64,000 nt of DNA from Novosphingobium sp. KCTC 2891 (GCF_025938155.1 NZ_JAPCZG010000006.1:62001-126000); one strand, 5' to 3'; positions 27,066-35,364 are shown, counted from the first letter of the stretch. A program made the numbers and translations. Notes: generated by a model from the sequence alone, not told the origin.

Positions 27066-27086
27066 TGTTCTGATTATGGAACAATG
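27063..27086. promoter_or_regulatory. LysR-type inverted repeat overlapping the regulator's start codon
   Basis: CATTGTTC (27063-27070) and GAACAATG (27079-27086) are a perfect 8-base dyad with an 8-base spacer. The first CAT is the complement of the LysR start codon. The site contains LysR T-N11-A pairs and is 76 bases from the pirin start. Negative autoregulation together with activation of the operon is inferred. Confidence 0.6.
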
Positions 27087-27161
27087 CAATCCCAAGGGCA
27101 ATTATTATCAAGACAGTCACGCAGGCGCATACAGTGTTCATGACAGCAAGGAGCGCTTGCC

Positions 27162-27980
27162 ATGATCACTTTCTCGCCAGCCTATACGCCGACCCAAATG
27201 CGCCACGGCGCCGCGTTCTCGGCGCGTCAGTATCCCCGGCAGGCATTCGCCAATCTCATCGATCCGGTCCTCAACATCGACTGGTTCGAGATGAGCGACC
27301 CGACGTTCCCTCCGCACCCTCATGCGGGTTTTTCGGCCGTCACCTATCTGTTCGCGGATTCACCGAATGGCTTCGTCAACCGCGACAGTCTGGGGATGGT
27401 CCAGGACATTCGTCCCGGCGGTCTCCACTGGAGCAGGGCCTCGCGCGGATTGATGCATGAAGAGGCGCCGATCCCCGGTGCGGGGCCGGTGAACGGCCTC
27501 CAGATCTTCATCAATCTGCCCGCGGCCAGCCAAGGCGATCCCGCTGCCGCCTTCCCGGTGCCGGCAGGGATGGTCAAGCGCAGCACCAGCGCTGGCTGGG
27601 ACCGCCGCGTCGCAGTCGATGGAACGACACTGGGCGAAGCGGTGGACGCTCTGCCGTCACCTGTGCGGATCGAGGAAATCGCGCTGGACGGAACGACCCC
27701 GTATCTTCTCGACATTCCCGGGGATTGGGGCGGCATCCTCATCGTGCTGGAAGGCTCGGTCGAGATCGACGGCCAGACCCTGAGCCACACCCAGGCGATC
27801 GGTTTTGCCGCAGACCATGACGATCAGGTCGAAATTGCCCCCCATGCAGGGCCGTCGCGCCTCGCGATCATCAGCGGCGCGCAGCTCAAGCAGCCCGTTT
27901 TCTCGCTTGGCCCCCTCATGCTCGCCAGTGCCGAGGCGCTCGACGAGGCACGCCGGCGCGTGGCCGCTCTCACTTTGTGA
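27162..27980 (+). CDS. Pirin family protein (bicupin)
   Basis: This is a 272-residue cupin protein. The N-terminal metal-binding signature is PPHPHAGFSAVTYLF (about residues 49-63), with GGLHWSRASRGLMHEE supplying the second histidine/glutamate set near residue 100. The C-terminal pirin domain follows. Bacterial pirins such as YhhW bind iron or nickel, and some have quercetinase activity or sense redox state. The gene is the first of a pirin / YcaC-like hydrolase / Old Yellow Enzyme operon divergent from a LysR gene. That arrangement is widespread and linked to electrophile or quinone stress. The precise function here is unproven. Confidence 0.88.
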   Translation: MITFSPAYTPTQMRHGAAFSARQYPRQAFANLIDPVLNIDWFEMSDPTFPPHPHAGFSAVTYLFADSPNGFVNRDSLGMVQDIRPGGLHWSRASRGLMHEEAPIPGAGPVNGLQIFINLPAASQGDPAAAFPVPAGMVKRSTSAGWDRRVAVDGTTLGEAVDALPSPVRIEEIALDGTTPYLLDIPGDWGGILIVLEGSVEIDGQTLSHTQAIGFAADHDDQVEIAPHAGPSRLAIISGAQLKQPVFSLGPLMLASAEALDEARRRVAALTL

Positions 27981-28047
27981 CCTGACCTTCCAGCTTAAAC
28001 ACCTGCGGCAGTGCCGCTCCATCCGTTGATCAGAAAGGAACACCACC

Positions 28048-28665
28048 ATGGCTTCGCCATCGATCCCCGCCCGCGTTACCGCCGAAAACTCGGCGCTGCT
28101 CCTGATCGACCACCAGGTCGGCACCATGCAGCTGATCAAGAACATCGACCGTGACCTTGCCGCACGACAGTCGATCGCGCTTGCCAAGATGGCACAGATC
28201 CTGGGCATCCCGGTCGTCATCACGTCCAGCCAGGAAGAAAACGCCCAAGGCCCGATCCTGCCTGAAATCGCCGCGATCCTGCCAGAGGCATATGATGCGC
28301 GTGTCAAGCGGCGCGGGGTCGTCAATGCCTGGGCTTACCCGGAATTTCGGGATGCCGTGCTTGCCACGGGGCGCAAGCATCTGATCATGGCCGGAGTGAC
28401 CACCGACGTTTGCCTGATTTTTCCGGCGATCGATGCTGCTCTCGAAGGCTTTGCCGTTCAGGCCGTGATGGACGCTTCCGGGTCGCCCAGCGACCTCTCC
28501 GAAGAGTTCGCCCGCCAGCGCATGCATGATGCCGGTGTCGTGCTCACGGCGACGAACACGCTGATGGCAGAAATCGCGCAGGACTGGTCGACGCCGGCGG
28601 GTCAGCAACTGATCGGCTTGCTGTTCAGCGATGTGTTCCCCGCGCTGGGGGCCAGCATCGCGTAA
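28048..28665 (+). CDS. Isochorismatase-like cysteine hydrolase (YcaC-type)
   Basis: This is a 205-residue member of the cysteine hydrolase superfamily. The catalytic aspartate lies in ALLLIDHQVG near residue 20, and the nucleophile in IMAGVTTDVCLIF (cysteine near residue 118) after the cis-peptide VTT. The SSQEENAQGPILPE stretch is characteristic of YcaC proteins. The substrate of YcaC is unknown; related enzymes hydrolyse amides or imines. AGAAAGGAA lies before the ATG. It sits between pirin and Old Yellow Enzyme genes with short gaps and is probably co-transcribed. Confidence 0.88.
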   Translation: MASPSIPARVTAENSALLLIDHQVGTMQLIKNIDRDLAARQSIALAKMAQILGIPVVITSSQEENAQGPILPEIAAILPEAYDARVKRRGVVNAWAYPEFRDAVLATGRKHLIMAGVTTDVCLIFPAIDAALEGFAVQAVMDASGSPSDLSEEFARQRMHDAGVVLTATNTLMAEIAQDWSTPAGQQLIGLLFSDVFPALGASIA

Positions 28666-28705
28666 ATCTCACCCCACACAGATATTCCAAATCCAGGGAA
28701 CGACC

Positions 28706-29773
28706 ATGAGCCAGACCTTCTCACCCGTCCGCGTTGGACGTTACGACCTCCGCAACCGCTTCGTGATGGCCCCGATGACCCGCAGCCGCGCGCAGTTCGA
28801 CGGCACGCCGGGAGACCTTGCTGCCCAGTATTACGCCCAGCGCGCAGGCGTCGGCCTGATCGTCGCCGAAGGCACGCAGCCATCGGATGACGGCCAGGGC
28901 TACCTCTCCACGCCGGGCATCTACACGCCTGCCCATGTCGCGGGTTGGCAGCGGATCACGTCTGCCGTCCACGACAAGGGCAGCCGCATCTTCATCCAGC
29001 TCATGCACGCCGGCCGACTGTCGCATCCGGACAACACGCCTCATCACCGTCTGGGCGTTGCCCCGTCCGCCATCGCGCCCGGCACCGGTATGTTCACGCC
29101 CAGCGGCATGCAGGACGCCCCCACCCCGCGCGCCTTGACGACGGATGAAGTGCGCGAGACGGTCGCTGACTTCCGGCACGCGGCACGCTGCGCGATCGAA
29201 GCTGGCGCAGACGGCGTCGAGATCCACGGGGCGAACGCATACCTGATCCAGCAGTTCTTCGCTCCGAGCGCCAACACGCGCACGGATGCCTATGGTGGCT
29301 CGATCGAAAACCGCGCCCGCTTCGCCATCGAGATCGCAGCGGCCATTGCCGAGGAGATCGGTGCAGATCGCACGGCCATTCGCCTCTCGCCGGGGACGAC
29401 GATGTGGGGAATCGACGAAGGCCCGGAAGGTCCCGAACTTTATCGCCATCTGGTAACAGAGCTGAACGAGCTGGGCCTCGCCTACCTCCACATCATGCAT
29501 CAGGGCGACGAAGCCCTGCTAGCGGACATCCGCCAGCTCTGGCAGCAGTCCCTCATTCTCAACCGCCCCGGCCGTCCTCGAGAGGACATCGGCGCGGATG
29601 TGGCGTCGGGTCTCGCCGATCTGGAATCCTATGGCCAGATGATCCTCGCCAACCCCGATTTCGTAGCCCGGCTGCAAGCGAACGCGCCGATGAGTGCAGC
29701 CGATCCCGCCAGCTATTTCGGCGGCACCGAACAGGGATACATCGACTATCCCGCAATGGCAGAAGTGAACTGA
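28706..29773 (+). CDS. Old Yellow Enzyme family alkene reductase (NemA-like)
   Basis: This is a 355-residue FMN-dependent ene-reductase with a TIM barrel. NRFVMAPMTRSRA near residue 20 shapes the FMN site. VEIHGANAYLIQQFFAPSAN near residues 173-190 supplies the substrate-binding histidine and asparagine of the classical OYE/NemA subgroup, and SIENRAR the phosphate-binding arginine. It reduces activated C=C bonds, nitro compounds or N-ethylmaleimide using NADPH. The ATG at 28706 follows CAGGGAACGACC. It is the last gene of the LysR-linked operon and probably detoxifies electrophiles. Confidence 0.93.
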   Translation: MSQTFSPVRVGRYDLRNRFVMAPMTRSRAQFDGTPGDLAAQYYAQRAGVGLIVAEGTQPSDDGQGYLSTPGIYTPAHVAGWQRITSAVHDKGSRIFIQLMHAGRLSHPDNTPHHRLGVAPSAIAPGTGMFTPSGMQDAPTPRALTTDEVRETVADFRHAARCAIEAGADGVEIHGANAYLIQQFFAPSANTRTDAYGGSIENRARFAIEIAAAIAEEIGADRTAIRLSPGTTMWGIDEGPEGPELYRHLVTELNELGLAYLHIMHQGDEALLADIRQLWQQSLILNRPGRPREDIGADVASGLADLESYGQMILANPDFVARLQANAPMSAADPASYFGGTEQGYIDYPAMAEVN

Positions 29774-29779
29774 GCGCAA

Positions 29780-29804
29780 GGGGGCCGTACAAGGTACGGC
29801 CCCC
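29780..29804 (+). terminator. Stem-loop after the Old Yellow Enzyme gene
   Basis: A perfect 11-base-pair stem (29780-29790 with 29794-29804) with a three-base loop begins 7 bases after the stop. No T-run follows, so termination may need a factor. The position still marks the operon end. Confidence 0.6.
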
Positions 29805-29827
29805 AACCCGGCGAAAGCCGCCAACGA

Positions 29828-29846
29828 CGGCCGGCGATGCCGGCCG
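29828..29846 (-). terminator. Stem-loop after the cadherin-like gene
   Basis: A perfect 8-base-pair stem (29828-29835 with 29839-29846) lies 24 bases past the minus-strand stop. It is GC-rich with a three-base loop and no T-tract. Confidence 0.4.
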
Positions 29847-29869
29847 GCTCGCTCCGAACGGTGTGCCTG

Positions 29870-30580
29870 CTACAGGATGAAGTCTGCGGCCGTCAGCGCG
29901 ACATTGGTCACGGTGACCGCGATCGCCTGGCTGTCGGTGATGGCGCCGTCCGAGGCGGAGACGATCACGTCATAGATGTTGTTCGCACCGGCATCGCCCG
30001 GCGCTTCAAAGACAGGGGCCGATTTGAACGAAAGCTGGCCAGTCACGGAATTGATCGTGAACAGATCGCCGTCTGCGCCGCCGCCGATGAAATAAGTCAG
30101 CTTGGTGCCGGCATCGGCATCGGCGGCCCTCACGGTGGTGACCGCCGTCGCGTATTCAGCCACGCTGAGCTTGGCTTTTGCTCCTCCACCGTCCGAAGTG
30201 ATGACAGGAGCCTGGTTGGTGTCGGTGACGGAGAATACCTGCGCCTTGATGGAGGTGGCGCTCGCATCGCCAAGCGTCGCACTGCGATCGGTCCACGCGA
30301 TCGTGAACCCGCCATCGTGCAGCTTGGTGACCGCCGGGTCGAATTGGGCGGCATCGACCTGCGTGTTCACGCGGAACTCTGTGCCGACCTTCTCTCCCCA
30401 GGTGTCGACCACTTGCGCCTTGACGCCAGCCACACTCGTATCGCCCAGGGTGCCGCTGTAGTCCGTCCATGTCGCCACGAAGCCGCCGTTGGCCAGCCCG
30501 GTGATGGCCGGTTCGATCTGGTCACTGGCTATCTGCGTATTGACCAGAAAATCACCGCCGACCGCACCCACTTTAATCAT
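29870..30580 (-). CDS. Secreted cadherin-like domain protein, putative type I secretion substrate
   Basis: This is a 236-residue protein without a signal peptide. The N-terminal half has two copies of a repeat with NTQ, GG-F, a W-T motif and K-A-Q-V (for example GGFVATWTDYSGTLGD and GGFTIAWTDRSATLGD). A cadherin-like domain follows (ADADAGTKLTYFIGGGADGDLFTINSVTG, split across about residues 135-165). The C-terminus ALTAADFIL is the hydrophobic DF-type tail typical of type I secretion substrates in sphingomonads. The ATG at 30580 has GGAGAACGGC upstream. No ABC exporter lies nearby, so it would use a distant or housekeeping system. An adhesin-like surface role is inferred. Confidence 0.75.
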   Translation of the reverse strand: MIKVGAVGGDFLVNTQIASDQIEPAITGLANGGFVATWTDYSGTLGDTSVAGVKAQVVDTWGEKVGTEFRVNTQVDAAQFDPAVTKLHDGGFTIAWTDRSATLGDASATSIKAQVFSVTDTNQAPVITSDGGGAKAKLSVAEYATAVTTVRAADADAGTKLTYFIGGGADGDLFTINSVTGQLSFKSAPVFEAPGDAGANNIYDVIVSASDGAITDSQAIAVTVTNVALTAADFIL

Positions 30581-30952
30581 GCCGTTCTCCGTTGGCGCAG
30601 GACAAGGGCTGGCGGCGCACAGACAGATCCGCCGCCGCTTTTCACCGTGCCAGGCCTCTTTTGAAATCCGAGGAGGCGCGTCTTTTGACGGGAGATGCGA
30701 CAGAATAATTACACGCGGGATGCTCTCGATCCGCATGAGTCCGATAACGGCTACCTTGTGCGGTCAGGGCGATGTGGATGAAGGCTCGGGTGCGAAGGGC
30801 AAGGCGTTGGTTCGACTGACGGCTTGGCCGGCATTCGAGAAAAGCAGGGAAAACGCCTGATTTCCGGTCATTCAAAGGGCGGAATGGCTCGTCGAATGCA
30901 GCCGTCCATTCACCCTATCGTCAAAGGCCAATAGCACCGGTAAAGGGCCCGG
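30581..30952. other. Intergenic region, no gene recognised
   Basis: This is the divergent space between the cadherin-like gene and a hypothetical plus-strand gene. Short frames exist, but none has a ribosome-binding site or recognisable product. An AT-rich patch near 30700-30715 may be a promoter. Confidence 0.4.
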
Positions 30953-31555
30953 ATGCCGGCAATCAAAGATATCACTCAACTGGGCAAGCTGATTGCCCTT
31001 CAGCATGGATGGGCAGCGGCGAAAGCTTTCAAGGCCTATGAAATGGATGAAGCCGATCAGGCGGCGCTGTCGCATTGCGCCATTGATCTGCTGAAGATAT
31101 TTCCGCCCACCCCGGATACGAGCGCCCTCATGAGCGCAGCCTTGGCGGTGAGCCTGGAGCGCCACATGAAGGCGCCCATCCATGTGGTTGCCGGAACCCT
31201 GGCTTTGGAAGGCGTGCCGGTTTTCGGAAACCGACAGCCCTTTGACGGTTCACAGGTGCTCGGCACATCCAGCTCGGATTGGAACGGCCATGTCTGGGTC
31301 ATGATCGGCCCATATGTCGTCGATATCTCGATTTTCCGCACCGCCTATTCGGCCGAAGGGCCAGCCAGATTGGCCAAGCACATCGACCTCACCTTCGGCC
31401 CTAAAAAGGGATTGTACGTCGACCACTGGAAACGGACGCGACAAGTGGGGTTGAATTATGAGCCCCAATACGTGCTCGACGCGGACGAAGTGACAGCCCT
31501 TATGGGTCGCGCCTTCGACATCATAAAGCAGGCTCGGCCCGCTTCGGCATCGTAG
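30953..31555 (+). CDS. Hypothetical protein with a possible transglutaminase-like Cys-His-Asp triad
   Basis: This is a 200-residue cytoplasmic protein I do not recognise. It contains HCAIDLLKIFPP (cysteine near residue 42), then GHVWVMIGPYVVDISIF (histidine near residue 104, aspartate near residue 114). The order Cys, then His-hydrophobic strand, then Asp in the next strand is the layout of the transglutaminase-like/papain fold, found in some uncharacterised DUF families. No signal peptide is visible. The spacing of the presumed triad is plausible, but the assignment rests on pattern alone. It converges on a small minus-strand gene three bases away. Confidence 0.65.
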   Translation: MPAIKDITQLGKLIALQHGWAAAKAFKAYEMDEADQAALSHCAIDLLKIFPPTPDTSALMSAALAVSLERHMKAPIHVVAGTLALEGVPVFGNRQPFDGSQVLGTSSSDWNGHVWVMIGPYVVDISIFRTAYSAEGPARLAKHIDLTFGPKKGLYVDHWKRTRQVGLNYEPQYVLDADEVTALMGRAFDIIKQARPASAS

Positions 31556-31558
31556 AGG

Positions 31559-31888
31559 TCACAAGCGATATTCCCATAATATTTCAGGGAGTTCGGACAG
31601 CGTGATTGCGCGTCCACGTCCCGGCAGCATCCGGGCCGCCCGCAAATTGCCGGTAGGCCTGTAGATCAAGGCTGCTTTCGTTCGGCGCAGCGGGATCCGC
31701 AATCCGGCTTGTCCAATCCGACGACGGAAAGCCGCGCATCGGCGCTTCCCCGTTGGCGGCGGGATTTCTGCCGCGAACATCGCGGCCAAACCGTTCCGAT
31801 TGACGAAAATGGGTGCCTCTCGAAATCCGGCGATCGTCCACCCGCGGTTCGCCGTGAAGCTTCGGAAAGTATTGCACAAATCGCTCAT
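31559..31888 (-). CDS. Small hypothetical protein
   Basis: This is a 109-residue basic protein with no family I recognise. The sequence runs from a plausible folded N-terminus (NRGWTIAGFREAPIFVNRNG) through a proline/arginine-rich middle to an acidic-aromatic end (LSELPEILWEYRL). I accept it as a gene because AAGGAG lies 7 bases before the ATG and nothing else occupies the stretch. It converges with the preceding hypothetical gene. It could be a remnant or a lineage-specific gene. Confidence 0.5.
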   Translation of the reverse strand: MSDLCNTFRSFTANRGWTIAGFREAPIFVNRNGLAAMFAAEIPPPTGKRRCAAFRRRIGQAGLRIPLRRTKAALIYRPTGNLRAARMLPGRGRAITLSELPEILWEYRL

Positions 31889-32269
31889 GCACAGCTCCTT
31901 ATGGAGCCGAAATCAGGTCCCGCCTCTCCAATCAACCAGTCCTGAGCTTAACAAAAAAAGGTTTTCTTTTTTTATTAAGCTGCCTAAGCGTGCCTGAGAC
32001 CGCCGATCGCCAGCCAATACGGCGACGGGTCCAGATCATGCCGGACAACGGCAGGTGGGAGCGAAGGGATGGGGCAATCGCAGGGCATCGGCCCGGCTTC
32101 ACGACCATGGACCATGCAAACGCCCGGGGCAGCGCAGCCTCCCCGCGCATGTTCGCACGCCGTCCGTCCTGCCGGTCCCCCCAATATGGCCATCACCATC
32201 CATGAACGGCGCGCCCGGGGCGTGGGCTCGCCGCGAACATTTCCAACGCATTTTCAAACGGGGGTTACC
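31889..32269. other. Intergenic region upstream of a TonB receptor with an AT-rich hairpin
   Basis: The receptor frame stays open through part of this region, but the codons before 32270 do not form a signal peptide. The notable content is an AT-rich inverted repeat at 31945-31981, listed separately. A GGGGG Shine-Dalgarno precedes the receptor start. Confidence 0.45.
31945..31981. promoter_or_regulatory. AT-rich 16-bp inverted repeat between divergent genes
   Basis: The arms 31945-31960 and 31966-31981 pair with a single C/A mismatch around the loop GTTTT. The arms contain A7 and T7 tracts next to AGCTTAA/TTAAGCT. It lies between a small minus-strand gene and the plus-strand TonB receptor, both pointing away, so a regulatory or structural role is likelier than termination. 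Confidence 0.5.
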
Positions 32270-34564
32270 ATGAACAAGCGTTATCTTTCGACGACTGCCC
32301 TGCTCGGCTCATTGCTGCTGGGCGCCGTGGCCGGACAGGCCCGCGCCCAGGAGGCGGGCGCCGCCGCTGCCGGCGACGCCGATTTCGGCGAGATCATCGT
32401 AACCGCGCAAAAGCGCGAGGAAAAACTTTCCAACGTGGGCATGTCGATCGCCGCCGCCACTGGCGACCAGCTGGCGACGCTGGGCGTGAACGAGCCGGCC
32501 GACCTTTCCAAGATCGTCTCGGGCTTCACGTTCGCCCAGTCGCCCTACAACACGCCGATCTACACGCTGCGCGGCGTGGGCTTCTATGAATCGACGCTCA
32601 GCGCATCGCCCACGGTCAGCGTCTATGTCGATGAAGTGCCGCTGCCCTATCCGGCGCTGACCACCGCCGCGGGCCTCGATCCGCAGCGCGTCGAAGTGCT
32701 GAAGGGACCGCAGGGCACGCTGTTCGGCCAGAACTCCACCGGCGGCGCGATCAACTACATCGCCGCCAAGCCCACCGCCGATTTCCGCGCCGGCACCAGC
32801 GTCAGCTATGCCCGCTTCAACGAAGTTGACGCCAACTTCTACGTGAGCGGTCCCATCACCGACACCCTGCGCGGCCGCATCGCCGTGTCCACCAGCCAGG
32901 GCGGCGCGTGGCAGCGAAATATCCTGAACGGCGAAACGCTGGGCGACAAGAACCTGGTGCAGGGCCGTATCCTGCTCGACTGGACGCCCACCGACCGGCT
33001 CAAGCTGGCGCTGAACCTGACGGGTTGGAAGGACAATTCGGACACCCAGACGCCCCAGCTGATCGCGCGGCAACTGCAGACGCCGGGCCAGCCGGGCGGC
33101 AGCACCGATATCGTTAACGCGCAGCCGCTGATCCCCGATGGCCATGCACGTCTTGCCGCGTGGGGCCGCACCTTCCCCCTCACGCGTGACGATTCCATGC
33201 TTCAGGGTTCGCTGCGCGCCGATTACGAGCTGACCGACACGCTCACAGTAACGTCGCTGACCTCGTATATCCGCTATCGCTCGCTGGCGGGCATGGACGT
33301 CGACGGCATGGCGATCCGCAACCTGGACACAGAAGCGACCGGGGAAATCGACTCGTTCTTCCAGGAACTGCGCCTCTCCGGCAACACGCCGAAGCTGCAC
33401 TGGATCGTGGGCGCCAACTACCAGAAGGACAATACGCACGATTCGCTGATCTACGATGCGGGCCAGTCCTCCAACGTGATCGGCTGGAACCGCGACATCA
33501 ACTTCTCCAACCAGGACATGAAGACCTTCGCCGTCTTCGCCAATGCGGACTACCAGATTACTGATAGCCTCTCGGTCCTGGCGGGCGTGCGCTACACCAA
33601 TGCCAAGCGCGACTACAACGGCTGCTCACTGGGCGATGCCGGTCTTGCGGCGATCTACAACTACGTCGCGCAAGTGTTCCACCCCGGCGCGCCGTCGATC
33701 GATGCGGGCGAATGCGTGACACTCAACGTCGACTACAGCCCCGCCGGCCTGATCTACAACAAGCTGAACGAGGACAACGTTTCGTGGCGCGTGGGCCTCA
33801 ACTACAAGGTCACGCCCGACGCGCTGCTCTATGCCAACGTTTCGCGCGGCTTCAAGGCGGGCAGCTTCCCCACCCTTGCCGCCTCGCAGACCCCGCAGAC
33901 CCTCCCGGTCGTGCAGGAAGACCTGATCGCCTACGAAGGCGGCTTCAAGGCTAAGCTGGCGCGCGGCGTGAACGTCGATGGCGCGGTGTTCTACTATGAC
34001 TACACCAACAAGCAGGTGCGTGGCAAAATCGTCGACTTCCTGTTCGGGGTCGAGGAACGCCTCGTCAATCTGCCCAAGTCGCACGTGTTCGGCGTCGAAC
34101 TGCAGGCCACCGTGCAGCCGGTCTCCGGTCTGCGCCTGACCGCCAACGGCACCTATCTGGAAACCAAGATCGATCGCTACAGCGGCCTCGACAGCGCGGG
34201 CCTGCCCCGCAACTATCGCGGCACCCCGTTCCCGGCCTCGCCCAAGTGGCAGGGCTTTGCCGACGCCGAGTACGAGTTCGCGGTTTCGGCCAAGGCCAAT
34301 GCCTTCTTCGGCGGCAACGTGACGTATAACAGCGCCACCAACAACTCGCTCGATCAGGATGCGCGGGCAGCCATCAAGGAGTTTACCACGGTGGACCTGC
34401 GCGCCGGGCTTCGCAGCGCGGACGATGCGTGGACCGTGATGGTCTTTGGCCGGAACGTGACGAATGCCTATTACTGGAACAACGTCTACAAGGCGAACGA
34501 CACCTGGGTCCGCTATGCCGCCAAGCCGGCGACCTACGGCATCAAGCTGCAGTATTCGTACTGA
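32270..34564 (+). CDS. TonB-dependent outer-membrane receptor
   Basis: This is a 764-residue receptor with signal peptide MNKRYLSTTALLGSLLLGAV, a TonB-box-like GEIIVTAQKREEKL, the plug motif LKGPQGTLFGQNSTGGAIN and a barrel ending LQYSY (terminal tyrosine, acceptable to the BAM machinery). The start at 32270 follows GGGGGTTACC. A strong terminator closes it. It converges on a TetR gene, and the next plus-strand genes encode a VOC protein and a haem/propeller module. I infer that it imports a substrate processed by those enzymes, not a metal. Confidence 0.92.
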   Translation: MNKRYLSTTALLGSLLLGAVAGQARAQEAGAAAAGDADFGEIIVTAQKREEKLSNVGMSIAAATGDQLATLGVNEPADLSKIVSGFTFAQSPYNTPIYTLRGVGFYESTLSASPTVSVYVDEVPLPYPALTTAAGLDPQRVEVLKGPQGTLFGQNSTGGAINYIAAKPTADFRAGTSVSYARFNEVDANFYVSGPITDTLRGRIAVSTSQGGAWQRNILNGETLGDKNLVQGRILLDWTPTDRLKLALNLTGWKDNSDTQTPQLIARQLQTPGQPGGSTDIVNAQPLIPDGHARLAAWGRTFPLTRDDSMLQGSLRADYELTDTLTVTSLTSYIRYRSLAGMDVDGMAIRNLDTEATGEIDSFFQELRLSGNTPKLHWIVGANYQKDNTHDSLIYDAGQSSNVIGWNRDINFSNQDMKTFAVFANADYQITDSLSVLAGVRYTNAKRDYNGCSLGDAGLAAIYNYVAQVFHPGAPSIDAGECVTLNVDYSPAGLIYNKLNEDNVSWRVGLNYKVTPDALLYANVSRGFKAGSFPTLAASQTPQTLPVVQEDLIAYEGGFKAKLARGVNVDGAVFYYDYTNKQVRGKIVDFLFGVEERLVNLPKSHVFGVELQATVQPVSGLRLTANGTYLETKIDRYSGLDSAGLPRNYRGTPFPASPKWQGFADAEYEFAVSAKANAFFGGNVTYNSATNNSLDQDARAAIKEFTTVDLRAGLRSADDAWTVMVFGRNVTNAYYWNNVYKANDTWVRYAAKPATYGIKLQYSY

Positions 34565-34574
34565 TCCGGATGCG

Positions 34575-34602
34575 GGGGGCTTCATCATGAAGCCCCCTTT
34601 TT
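34575..34602 (+). terminator. Rho-independent terminator after the TonB receptor
   Basis: A 9-base-pair stem (34575-34583 with 34589-34597) with loop ATCAT is followed directly by TTTTT, 11 bases past the receptor stop. Confidence 0.9.
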
Positions 34603-34603
34603 C

Positions 34604-34625
34604 CATGCCTGATGCATCAGGCATG
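34604..34625. repeat. Perfect 22-base palindrome between convergent genes
   Basis: The stretch is its own exact reverse complement with no spacer (centre TGCA). It lies immediately after the receptor terminator and 11 bases before the end of the minus-strand TetR gene. It may help end the TetR transcript or be a protein-binding site. Confidence 0.6.
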
Positions 34626-34635
34626 AGCCAATGGT

Positions 34636-35364
34636 TCAGGCGTCCGTGTCCAGCTTCGCGACCTTGCCCAGCGGCGAGCGCGCCACCTTGGCGCGGCGGC
34701 TGCGGCCGGGGGCCAGCAACTGCCGCGTGCGGATACCGGCAAGGCCGGCCTGCAGCATCGCCTCAAGGTTGTCCTTCATATAGTCGCGCAGATCCTGCAG
34801 CCGCTTCTCGCTGCCACCGATCAGCAGGTAGTTGAGCGCCATGCCTTCTACCAGGAATGTGGAATATTCGACCGCGAAGCGGAACATTTCGCCCGCCTCG
34901 CCCCATTCGGGGTGCAGCGCGAGCAGATTGCGGTTCCACTGGCGCTGGAAGCGTTCGTGCGCAGGCACCAATTCGGCTTTCAGGATAGGATCGGTGCGCG
35001 CCGCCACCGCCAGTTCGTGGCAGGCGATGAACAGCGGGTCGATCATTTCATTCCAGTAGATTTCCAGCGCGGTTTCGAAATCCTGCGGAATGGACACGAC
35101 GGCACGGATCGTTTCCTCGTGCTTGCGAAGGCGCAGGGCGAAGGCGTGGGTGATCGCGGCGCGGGTGATCGCGGCGATCGAGGAGAAGTGATAGGTCACC
35201 GCCCCCATGCTCATCCCCGCGCGCTCGGCGATTTTTTCCTGCGTCGTCTTGGCGTAACCGTAGAGGTTGTAGCAGTCGATGGCGGCGTCGAGGATGGCGG
35301 CCCTGGTTCGCGCCCCTTTCGCCCCTTTCGCGCCTTTTCCCTCTTTCGCCACTACGTTCGCCAT
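34636..35364 (-). CDS. TetR-family transcriptional regulator with KGA-repeat N-terminus
   Basis: This is a 242-residue regulator. The helix-turn-helix reads TTQEKIAERAGMSMGAVTYHF (about residues 40-60), and a helical ligand domain and a basic C-terminal tail follow. The N-terminus has the low-complexity run KGAKGAKGA before the DNA-binding domain, an unusual basic arm that could contact the minor groove. The ATG at 35364 follows GAGGACAGTCA. It is divergent from the VOC gene and convergent with the TonB receptor, so it probably controls the 35.5-40.5 kb module. The ligand is unknown. Confidence 0.87.
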   Translation of the reverse strand: MANVVAKEGKGAKGAKGARTRAAILDAAIDCYNLYGYAKTTQEKIAERAGMSMGAVTYHFSSIAAITRAAITHAFALRLRKHEETIRAVVSIPQDFETALEIYWNEMIDPLFIACHELAVAARTDPILKAELVPAHERFQRQWNRNLLALHPEWGEAGEMFRFAVEYSTFLVEGMALNYLLIGGSEKRLQDLRDYMKDNLEAMLQAGLAGIRTRQLLAPGRSRRAKVARSPLGKVAKLDTDA

